Source of the DNA: Rhizobium sp. SG_E_25_P2
GTDB taxonomy: Bacteria > Pseudomonadota > Alphaproteobacteria > Rhizobiales > Rhizobiaceae
Assembly: GCF_029892285.1 (NCBI RefSeq)
Contig: NZ_JARXVM010000021.1
Coordinates: 44,165-108,164, forward strand
Length of the DNA: 64,000 bases
Direction: 5' to 3'
This document shows positions 55,512 to 64,000 of the stretch, piece by piece; position 1 is the first letter of the stretch, and each line of letters starts with the position of its first letter. Position numbers and translations under genes: made by a program. The notes beneath the pieces were generated by a model that was given only the letters and a program-made list of their open reading frames with translations, was not told the DNA's origin and ran no database searches.

Positions 55512-57572
55512 ATGGCAACCAAGGTCAAAGAAAACGAAGAAGCGGAATCTGAACGCGACGCAGCGCCGGATGGTCCTCTTCTCGATCTTTCCGATGACGC
55601 CGTCAAGAAGATGATCAAAGCCGCCAAGAAGCGCGGTTATGTCACCATGGACGAGCTGAACGCCGTGTTGCCCTCCGAGGAAGTGACCTCCGAGCAGATC
55701 GAGGACACGATGGCGATGCTGTCCGACATGGGCATCAACGTCGTCGAGGACGAAGACATCGAGGAGCAGGCGCAGGAAGACGACGGCGAAGCCGAGTCCG
55801 ATGGCGAATCCGAGGGCGGCGAAATCGCACCTGCCGCCGGCACCGCCGTGGCCACGGCCAAGAAGCGCGAGCCCACCGACCGCACCGATGACCCCGTCCG
55901 CATGTATCTGCGCGAAATGGGTTCCGTCGAGCTTCTGTCGCGCGAAGGCGAAATCGCCATCGCCAAGCGCATTGAGGCCGGCCGCGAGACGATGATCCAG
56001 GGGCTGTGCGAAAGCCCCCTCACCTTCCAGGCGCTGATCATCTGGCGCGACGAACTCAACGAAGGCACCACCCTGCTGCGCGAGATCATCGATCTCGAAA
56101 CCACCTATTCCGGCCCAGAGGCCAAGGCGGCGCCGCAGTTCCAGAGCCCTGAGAAGATCGAAGCTGACCGCAAGGCGGCCGAGGAAAAGGAAAAGGCCCG
56201 CAAAGCGCGCGGCGGCCCCGGCTCCGGTGACGACGACGACATTACCGATGTCGGCGAAACCATGGTGTTTGAGGAAGAGGAGGAGGACGAAGACGAGTCC
56301 AGCCTTTCGCTCGCCGCCATGGAAGCGGAACTGCGTCCGCAGGTCATGGAGACGCTGGACCAGATCGCCGAAACCTACAAGAAGCTGCGCAAGCTGCAGG
56401 ACCAACAGGTGGAAGCTCGCCTCGCGGCATCCGCCACGCTGTCGCCCGCCCAGGAGCGCCGCTACAAGGAACTCAAGGACGAGCTGATCACGGCGGTCAA
56501 GTCGCTGTCGCTCAACCAGAACCGCATCGACAGCCTCGTCGAGCAGCTCTACGAGATCAACAAGCGCCTCGTGCAGAACGAAGGCAAGCTCTTGCGTCTG
56601 GCCGAGAGCTTCGGCGTCAGCCGCGACGAATTCCTCAACCAGTATATGGGCGCCGAACTCGATCCGAACTGGATGAAGTCGATCGGCAATCTCTCCGCCC
56701 GCGGCTGGAAGGAATTCTCCCGCTCGGAAAACCAGACGATCAAGGACCTGCGCCAGGAAATCCAGAACCTTGCCAGCGAAACCGGCATCTCGATCACCGA
56801 ATTCCGCCGCATCGTGCAGATGGTGCAGAAGGGTGAGCGCGAAGCCCGCATCGCCAAGAAGGAGATGGTGGAAGCCAATCTTCGTCTCGTGATCTCGATC
56901 GCCAAGAAGTATACGAACCGCGGTCTGCAGTTCCTCGACCTGATCCAGGAAGGCAATATCGGCCTGATGAAGGCGGTCGACAAGTTCGAATATCGTCGCG
57001 GCTACAAGTTCTCGACCTACGCCACCTGGTGGATCCGTCAGGCGATCACCCGCTCGATCGCCGACCAGGCCCGCACGATCCGCATTCCGGTGCATATGAT
57101 CGAGACGATCAACAAGATCGTCCGCACATCGCGCCAGATGCTGCATGAAATCGGCCGTGAGCCGACGCCGGAAGAACTGGCCGAAAAGCTGGCCATGCCG
57201 CTCGAAAAGGTCCGCAAGGTCCTGAAAATCGCCAAGGAGCCGATCTCGCTCGAAACGCCTGTCGGCGATGAAGAAGACAGCCATCTCGGCGACTTCATCG
57301 AAGACAAGAACGCGTTGCTCCCGATCGACGCCGCCATCCAGGCGAACTTGCGCGAAACCACCACCCGCGTGCTGGCCTCGCTCACGCCGCGCGAGGAGCG
57401 CGTGCTGCGCATGCGCTTCGGCATCGGCATGAACACCGACCACACGCTCGAAGAAGTCGGCCAGCAGTTCTCGGTCACCCGCGAACGCATCCGCCAGATC
57501 GAAGCCAAGGCGCTGCGCAAGCTGAAGCACCCGAGCCGGAGCCGGAAGCTGCGGAGCTTTTTGGATAGCTGA
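55512..57572 (+). CDS. rpoD: RNA polymerase primary sigma factor RpoD (sigma-70)
   Basis: A 686-residue housekeeping sigma factor. Region 1.1 (1-80) is followed by an acidic, Glu/Asp-rich segment (about 80-110) and region 1.2 ([20 protein letters not shown]). A non-conserved region with another acidic run ([11 protein letters not shown]) is typical of alphaproteobacteria. Regions 2.1-2.4 are in [39 protein letters not shown] and [13 protein letters not shown]. Region 4.2 ends the protein ([20 protein letters not shown]). A small low-GC gene begins 1 nt after its stop. Confidence 0.97.
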   Translation: MATKVKENEEAESERDAAPDGPLLDLSDDAVKKMIKAAKKRGYVTMDELNAVLPSEEVTSEQIEDTMAMLSDMGINVVEDEDIEEQAQEDDGEAESDGESEGGEIAPAAGTAVATAKKREPTDRTDDPVRMYLREMGSVELLSREGEIAIAKRIEAGRETMIQGLCESPLTFQALIIWRDELNEGTTLLREIIDLETTYSGPEAKAAPQFQSPEKIEADRKAAEEKEKARKARGGPGSGDDDDITDVGETMVFEEEEEDEDESSLSLAAMEAELRPQVMETLDQIAETYKKLRKLQDQQVEARLAASATLSPAQERRYKELKDELITAVKSLSLNQNRIDSLVEQLYEINKRLVQNEGKLLRLAESFGVSRDEFLNQYMGAELDPNWMKSIGNLSARGWKEFSRSENQTIKDLRQEIQNLASETGISITEFRRIVQMVQKGEREARIAKKEMVEANLRLVISIAKKYTNRGLQFLDLIQEGNIGLMKAVDKFEYRRGYKFSTYATWWIRQAITRSIADQARTIRIPVHMIETINKIVRTSRQMLHEIGREPTPEELAEKLAMPLEKVRKVLKIAKEPISLETPVGDEEDSHLGDFIEDKNALLPIDAAIQANLRETTTRVLASLTPREERVLRMRFGIGMNTDHTLEEVGQQFSVTRERIRQIEAKALRKLKHPSRSRKLRSFLDS

Positions 57573-57573
57573 G

Positions 57574-57804
57574 ATGGCGTTAGTCCGAGACTTTAAAAGA
57601 AAAGAAATGGGGCGCAATTCCCTGCATAAAGAAATTGACGCAACGTTTTCTGTTTTCGGAGACGGCGACGCCAAAGTCTTGCAAATAGATACCTACGGGT
57701 CTGAGACCCGTGAAATGCCGGGAAAAAAGAGCCAATCAATACAACTCGACCGCTTGGGAGCAGAACGTCTTTTGAAAATACTTCGAACTGAGTTCTCACT
57801 CTGA
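57574..57804 (+). CDS. Small protein of unknown function adjacent to rpoD
   Basis: A 76-residue frame starting 1 nt after the rpoD stop (TGAGATG) and followed by a terminator, so it is probably translated by coupling with rpoD. The sequence ([15 protein letters not shown]..., [20 protein letters not shown]) is basic and helical at the C-terminus. It looks like small proteins of phage or accessory regions with a C-terminal IQLDxxxAxxLxxIL pattern, but I do not recognise a family with confidence. The codon use (many AAA, GAA, TTT) is visibly lower in GC than rpoD. Acquisition by transfer is likely. Confidence 0.6.
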   Translation: MALVRDFKRKEMGRNSLHKEIDATFSVFGDGDAKVLQIDTYGSETREMPGKKSQSIQLDRLGAERLLKILRTEFSL

Positions 57805-57808
57805 AATG

Positions 57809-57843
57809 AAAAACCCGGTTGGAGCGATCCAGCCGGGTTTTTC
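57809..57843. terminator. Strong bidirectional terminator after the rpoD unit
   Basis: AAACCCGGTTGGA and TCCAGCCGGGTTT pair around a GCGA loop, flanked by A-run and T-run on the two sides. It separates rpoD and its small neighbour from the convergent DUF2798 gene. The GGAGCGATCC core matches that of the terminator at 27401. Confidence 0.9.
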
Positions 57844-57849
57844 ATGTGA

Positions 57850-58095
57850 TCACACCGGCTCAGTCACCGCCCTAACCACCCTTCGCGCCGCCGGCATTGC
57901 GACGAGCAGCGTGGGAAAAGCGATCAGCCAGGAAACGCCCCAGGCGGACATCCAGTGACTGAGGAGATCGGCGCTGAGGCCGATGACCTTGAGGGTGGAG
58001 ACGCCGGAGACCACGAAGGTCATCAGAAGCGAGAGAACCAGCGGCAGGAGAAGGCCCGCATAGCGGGCTGGCAGACGCGTAAACTTCATGATCAT
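57850..58095 (-). CDS. DUF2798 family two-helix membrane protein
   Basis: An 81-residue protein with two transmembrane helices (LPLVLSLLMTFVVSGVSTLK and a second around WLIAFPTLLVAMPAARRVV). This matches the DUF2798 pattern, where the first helix ends SGVST and the second is followed by ARRxV. The N-terminal start is uncertain: ATG 58095 (MIMKFTRLPARYA) is chosen, with ATG 58119 and 58089 also possible. Function of the family is not known. Confidence 0.75.
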   Translation of the reverse strand: MIMKFTRLPARYAGLLLPLVLSLLMTFVVSGVSTLKVIGLSADLLSHWMSAWGVSWLIAFPTLLVAMPAARRVVRAVTEPV

Positions 58096-58261
58096 GCTTT
58101 CTTGGATCAGGATCATCATGGCGCGCCTATCATTGCCGCCCGTGCGACGATCCAGGTTGATACGCGTAGCCTGACGTCAGACGCTTACGGCCCGCCAAGC
58201 GGCGGACGATTTTCCTTAGACATTCCGAAGTCCGCTGTCCAGAGCTTGCGTTCAGCGACAA

Positions 58262-61138
58262 TCACCCCTCCCCGCACACCTCCCGGATCGCCGCTTTCAG
58301 CATCGCCTGGTCATAGGGCTTGCCGATCACCACGGCGCGGATGAGATCATGGATCACCGATTTCGGGCGCTCGCCGGTCGCGATCACCACGGCGATATCA
58401 GGCTTTCGCGTTCTCAACCGGCGCGCCAGATCCAGCCCATGTCCATCCGGCAGGTGGAGATCGACGACCAGCAGATCGACCGACGCGTCGAAGGCCGCCT
58501 CCGCCTGGACGACCGTGCCGGCCTCCACCACCTCAAGGCCGAGATCCTCCAGCATGTCGGCGGTGGCCATGCGGATCAACGCCTCGTCGTCCACCAGAAG
58601 CGCGCGTTTGGGCCATGCCGCCGCCGCAGCAGCCGGCGCGACATCATCTGCGGGAAGCAGGGCGCGGCGTTGCGGCTCATGCGCCGCATCCAGCACCTGG
58701 CGCACCTTGCGGGCGATCTGGTCGCGTCCATAGGGTTTTGAGATGAAATCGATGCCGCTATCAAGCTTGCCGTCGTGAACGATGGAATTCTGCGTATAGC
58801 CGGAGGTGAACAGCACCGCCAGTCCTGGCAGCATCGCCTGGGCGCGGCGGGCGAGTTCGGTGCTCTTCATCGGCCCCGGCATCACCACATCGGTGAACAG
58901 CAGATCGATCGTCGCCCCGCTCTCGATGACGGCAAGGCCGCTCGCCGCATCCCGCGCGGTCAGCACGCTATAGCCGAGATCGCGCAACAGCGCGACCCCT
59001 GTTTCCCGCACCGCGTCGTCATCTTCCACCAGCAGGATGGTCTCATGGCCTCCCTGAAGCGGCGCAAGCGAAAGGGCTGACATTTCCTCCGAAGCCTCGC
59101 TGCGCGGCAGATACATGCGGATCGTCGTGCCGACGCCCACCTCGCTATAGATGCGGATATGCCCGTTGGACTGGCGCACGAAGCCATAGACCATCGACAG
59201 GCCGAGCCCTGTGCCCTTGCCTTCCGGTTTCGTCGAAAAAAACGGCTCGAACACCCTGTCGAGGATCTCTGGCGGCATGCCGGCGCCGGTGTCGGTGATG
59301 GCGAGCATGACATAATCGCCGGGCGTGATGTCGGCCCCTTGCGCATAGGACGCGTCCAGCACGGCGTTGCCGATCTCGATCGTCAATTTACCGTGGCCAT
59401 CCATGGCGTCGCGCGCATTGATGGCCAGATTGAGCAGCGCCGTCTCGACATTGGTCGGATCAACGATGGTGTTCCAGAGGCCTGCCGCCACCACCGTATC
59501 GACCTCGACGCCCTCGCCGATGCTGCGCCGGATGAGCCCATCCATGTCGCGCACCATGCGGTCGAGATTGACCACCTTGGGCGCCAGCGGCTGGCGGCGA
59601 CCGAAGGCCAGCAATTGCGCCGCGAGCTGTGCGCCGCGATCGGTGGCGGAAAGCGCGTTGGCCACATAGCGCGCGCCCTTTTCGTCGAGCCGCGCATGCC
59701 GGCCGAGAAGCTGGAGACTGCCGGTGATCACCTGCAGCAGATTGTTGAAATCATGGGCGATACCGCCCGCGAGATTGCCGACCGCCTCCATTTTCTGGCT
59801 TTGCCGAAGAGCCACTTCGGTCCGCTCCAGTTCTGCGGTGCGCTCATTGACACGCTGCTCCAGCGTCTCGGCGAGATATTCCAGTTGCGCCTCGGTGGTC
59901 TTCTGGTCCTCGATATCGGTGTTGGTGCCGACCCAGCGCAGGATCGCGCCATTCTCGTCCTTGCTCGGGATCGCGCGGGTGATGTGCCAGCGATAGGCGC
60001 CGTCGCGCCGTCGCAGCCGGATTTCCGCCTGGAATGGTTCGCCCGCCATCCGCGCCGCCGCCCAGGCGGCTTGCGCCCGCTGCTGGTCGTCGGGATGCAA
60101 TGTGGCGCCGATCGGCCGTCCCATCATCTCGGCCAGGGACAAGCCGGAATAATCGGTGACGCGCTCGTTGCACCATTCAAGCCGGCCGTCGCGATCGGTT
60201 GTCCAGGCATGGTTGGGAATGGACTGGGCCAACGATCGGAACCGCGCCTCGCTTTCCAGCGCCGCGTCCTGGGCGAGTTTCTGCTCGGTAATATCGTGGC
60301 CCTGCACGAAGATGCCGATCGTTTCGCCGTCGTTGTCCCGGATCGGGTGATAGATGAAATCGAGATAGGCCTCGCGCCGCGCTGGGCCGGTTCCCAGAAC
60401 CAACCGGGCGCCATGGGCGACAAAGGGTTGACCCGATGTGTAGACCTGATCGAGCAGGGAGATAAAGCCCTGCTCCTCGACCTCCGGCAGGGCGTCAAGC
60501 ACACTTCGCCCGACGATGTCGCCACGGCCGACCACATCGAGATAGGCGGCGTTGGCCATGTCGAACACATGATCCGGGCCCAGAAGCACCGCCATGAAGC
60601 TCGGCGCCTGCTCAAACAGGCTACGCAGATAGTGCCGCTCCTCGGCCAGCGCCAGATTCTGATGCGCGACGCGATCGGCGCGGGTCAGCACGTCCGTCTC
60701 GACCTTCCAGTCGCGCGCCGCCTCCTGACGCAGGCGATGCAGTTCCGTCACGTCCACCGTATGTTGAAGAATGAAACGCAGGTCCCCCGACGGCGATTTG
60801 ATCGGCTTGTGGGTGGCGCTCCAGAAACGATCCTCATAGGCGCCGTCCGGTCGGGCGATGGGATAGGGAATAAGCGCGATCGCATCCTCCTCGCCGGTCC
60901 GCACGACTTTCTCGAGCGACGCGCGCAACAGACGATGCGAGGCGGATTCTGGATCGCTCGGAAAGGCCTCGAACATATTCAGGCCGAGAATGCTCTCACG
61001 GCTGCGCATGGTGACGGCAAGATAGGCGTCGTTCATCGCGCGAATGCGAAACTCACGATCGAGGATGACATAAGGATTGGGCGCCTTGTTAAAAAGCTGC
61101 GCCAGATCGGCAACGTCCAATGTCTCGATGAAATTCAT
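58262..61138 (-). CDS. Hybrid histidine kinase with three PAS domains and two receiver domains
   Basis: A 958-residue signalling protein without transmembrane helices. PAS domains lie at about 10-130, 160-290 and 295-415. A coiled coil leads to the HisKA domain with His about 462 ([16 protein letters not shown]). The ATPase domain follows ([29 protein letters not shown]). Receiver 1 (about 695-815) has [11 protein letters not shown] and [11 protein letters not shown]; receiver 2 (about 835-955) has [11 protein letters not shown] and [12 protein letters not shown]. Start ATG 61138 ([16 protein letters not shown]) fits the first PAS; the longer frame to 61285 is Arg-rich and unlikely. No separate output regulator is adjacent. 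The signal is unknown. Confidence 0.9.
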   Translation of the reverse strand: MNFIETLDVADLAQLFNKAPNPYVILDREFRIRAMNDAYLAVTMRSRESILGLNMFEAFPSDPESASHRLLRASLEKVVRTGEEDAIALIPYPIARPDGAYEDRFWSATHKPIKSPSGDLRFILQHTVDVTELHRLRQEAARDWKVETDVLTRADRVAHQNLALAEERHYLRSLFEQAPSFMAVLLGPDHVFDMANAAYLDVVGRGDIVGRSVLDALPEVEEQGFISLLDQVYTSGQPFVAHGARLVLGTGPARREAYLDFIYHPIRDNDGETIGIFVQGHDITEQKLAQDAALESEARFRSLAQSIPNHAWTTDRDGRLEWCNERVTDYSGLSLAEMMGRPIGATLHPDDQQRAQAAWAAARMAGEPFQAEIRLRRRDGAYRWHITRAIPSKDENGAILRWVGTNTDIEDQKTTEAQLEYLAETLEQRVNERTAELERTEVALRQSQKMEAVGNLAGGIAHDFNNLLQVITGSLQLLGRHARLDEKGARYVANALSATDRGAQLAAQLLAFGRRQPLAPKVVNLDRMVRDMDGLIRRSIGEGVEVDTVVAAGLWNTIVDPTNVETALLNLAINARDAMDGHGKLTIEIGNAVLDASYAQGADITPGDYVMLAITDTGAGMPPEILDRVFEPFFSTKPEGKGTGLGLSMVYGFVRQSNGHIRIYSEVGVGTTIRMYLPRSEASEEMSALSLAPLQGGHETILLVEDDDAVRETGVALLRDLGYSVLTARDAASGLAVIESGATIDLLFTDVVMPGPMKSTELARRAQAMLPGLAVLFTSGYTQNSIVHDGKLDSGIDFISKPYGRDQIARKVRQVLDAAHEPQRRALLPADDVAPAAAAAAWPKRALLVDDEALIRMATADMLEDLGLEVVEAGTVVQAEAAFDASVDLLVVDLHLPDGHGLDLARRLRTRKPDIAVVIATGERPKSVIHDLIRAVVIGKPYDQAMLKAAIREVCGEG

Positions 61139-61376
61139 AGCGCCGGAATCCAGATGATGCGAAGGACGCGAAATCCGAAAGCAACGACCACGCGCGATCC
61201 GACGGTCGTCCTTCCTCCGGAGGCCGTCGCTTCGCGCGATGTCCCCCCATCGCGAAGCTGATACAGCGCGCATGCGCGGTGTCAACGCGCATGCGGTTTA
61301 TTTTACTAATTCATACGGTTCGACTGTTTCGCGACGCCGAGCGACGCAAGACTTCGCATCGCGGCCATCCCGTTGT

Positions 61377-63266
<1,890 letters not shown>

Positions 63267-63656
63267 ATGACCAGTTTCATCACCAAGGCGGCGCTTGCCG
63301 TTACCCTCGCGCTCGGCGCACTCGGCGCCGCAGGTCAGGCCAATGCCGGCGGCGTCGACGTGGACGTCCATATCGGCGGCCCGCGCCATTATCGTCCGCC
63401 AGTCGTCATCCGTCCGGCGCCTGTGGTGGTGATCCGCCCGGCCCCCATCGTGGTTCGACCCGCCCCGGTGGTGGTGGTCCGCCCCGGAGTGGGACGCTGC
63501 TCGCAGAACCTCGCGCTGCAGAAAGCCTATAAAAACGGTCTCAACCGCGTCTATGTCTCGCATACGGGCCCCAACCGCGTGACCGTGACCGGCAAGACGC
63601 GCGGCGTCTGGGCCAAGATGGTTTTCGCCAATGTGCGCGGCTGCCCGCGCCTGTGA
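63267..63656 (+). CDS. Small exported protein with VVIRPAP repeats
   Basis: A 129-residue protein with a signal peptide (ALAVTLALGALGAAGQANA, cleavage near residue 27). A repeat region follows with VVIRPAPVVVIRPAPIVV and VRPAPVVVVRP, rich in Pro, Val and Arg. The C-terminal part has two Cys (GRCSQNLALQKAYKNG, VRGCPRL), probably a disulfide-linked fold. Proteins of this shape occur widely in Rhizobiales, with no defined role. It ends in a terminator and is a single-gene unit. Confidence 0.82.
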   Translation: MTSFITKAALAVTLALGALGAAGQANAGGVDVDVHIGGPRHYRPPVVIRPAPVVVIRPAPIVVRPAPVVVVRPGVGRCSQNLALQKAYKNGLNRVYVSHTGPNRVTVTGKTRGVWAKMVFANVRGCPRL

Positions 63657-63728
63657 CCTCATAACGATCAGCAACTGATAGGCCGGTCTTCGCGCTCAAC
63701 CCTGTCATCGCGCGAAGGCCGCCTAAAC

Positions 63729-63760
63729 GCCCTCCCCGGCTTGCGCCGCGGAGGGCTTTT
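63729..63760 (+). terminator. Terminator after the small exported protein gene
   Basis: GCCCTCC (63729-63735) pairs with GGAGGGC (63750-63756) followed by TTTT. It is about 75 bp after the stop codon at 63656. Confidence 0.8.
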
Positions 63761-64000
63761 GTTGTGGCTTTGTATGTCAAATCCGTAAAAACGCAGTCAT
63801 CCGAGCGAAGCCCATGTCAGCAGGATTCGGCGCGCGCGAAAGCAAAAGCCTTTCCGGCGAGCGCCGGATCACCGGAAACCCCAGCGTCTTGATTTGACAT
63901 ATGGTCTAGAGCGTGTTTCAGCTTATCCGCCTCATTCTGCCGGATCAATTTCGGTCAGGATCAAGGCTTTTGGCGAGGGCGTACCCAGATGTACGGCGGA
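63761..64000. other. Right-end intergenic sequence, no gene recognised
   Basis: The last 240 bp hold no convincing gene. The segment from 63904 (TCTAGAGCGTGTTTCAGC) resembles the start of short interspersed repeats frequent in Rhizobiales intergenic DNA, but only one copy is visible here. Confidence 0.3.

Noticed and set aside
55485..57674. Very long open frame antisense to rpoD
   Set aside because: It mirrors rpoD codons in a GC-rich genome, has no ribosome site or domain, and rpoD itself is unmistakable.
59159..61261. Long open frame antisense to the hybrid kinase
   Set aside because: It is a codon-mirror frame of the kinase gene, with no domain.

Overview
The window is a GC-rich chromosomal segment of an alphaproteobacterium, most likely Hyphomicrobiales (Rhizobiales). 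The evidence is the overall gene repertoire, an alphaproteobacterial-type rpoD with an acidic N-terminal region, many four-helix-bundle chemoreceptors, and intergenic palindromic repeats that resemble the Rhizobium-type mosaic elements (RIME-like). I found no rRNA, tRNA, CRISPR array, prophage or insertion sequence. All assignments come from reading the sequence; no database search was run.

Layout. 1-12.2 kb: a soluble FIST-domain chemoreceptor cut by the left edge, a TerC membrane protein, an acetolactate-synthase-like ThDP enzyme, an exported pentapeptide-repeat protein, a SulP anion transporter, a second chemoreceptor, a DUF442-type phosphatase/sulfurtransferase fold protein, an aldose-epimerase-like protein and an L,D-transpeptidase. 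12.4-14.9 kb: an alpha-oxoamine synthase followed by a LuxR-type regulator whose ligand pocket has lost several residues typical of acyl-homoserine-lactone receptors. 14.9-27.4 kb: a metabolic island. On the minus strand it holds a glutamine-synthetase-like ligase, an APC permease, an N-formylglutamate-amidohydrolase-like hydrolase, an iron alcohol dehydrogenase and an aldehyde dehydrogenase, interrupted by an XRE/PIN toxin-antitoxin pair. Divergently there is an RpiR-type regulator and a complete spermidine/iron-type ABC importer. The enzymes can be read as a gamma-glutamylation route for an amino alcohol such as ethanolamine.

27.4-35.2 kb: a MarR-regulated DHA2 efflux pump with a small downstream gene, the full EF-P beta-lysylation set (epmB, epmA, efp) separated by nested palindromic repeats, a lysozyme-inhibitor-like exported protein, a ParA-type ATPase and a GNAT acetyltransferase. 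35.3-52.7 kb: the centre of the window, a chemotaxis region. A divergent soluble receptor-like protein faces a long operon STAS-cheY-cheA-cheW-(five mcp)-cheW-cheR-cheB. The five receptors are tandem paralogues that share a near-identical signalling hairpin and a conserved C-terminal tail, but carry 0, 1, 2, 2 and 3 extra 39-residue HAMP-like units in operon order.

52.7-64 kb: an MFS transporter, an RTX repeat protein, rpoD with a translationally adjacent low-GC small gene, a DUF2798 membrane protein, a three-PAS hybrid histidine kinase with two receiver domains, an acetyl-CoA hydrolase/transferase and a small exported protein with proline/valine repeats.

The most novel-looking items are the HAMP ladder with its shared receptor tail, the oxoamine-synthase/LuxR-solo pair, the degenerate soluble receptor with a CheZ-like DxxxQ motif, and the proposed gamma-glutamyl amino-alcohol pathway.
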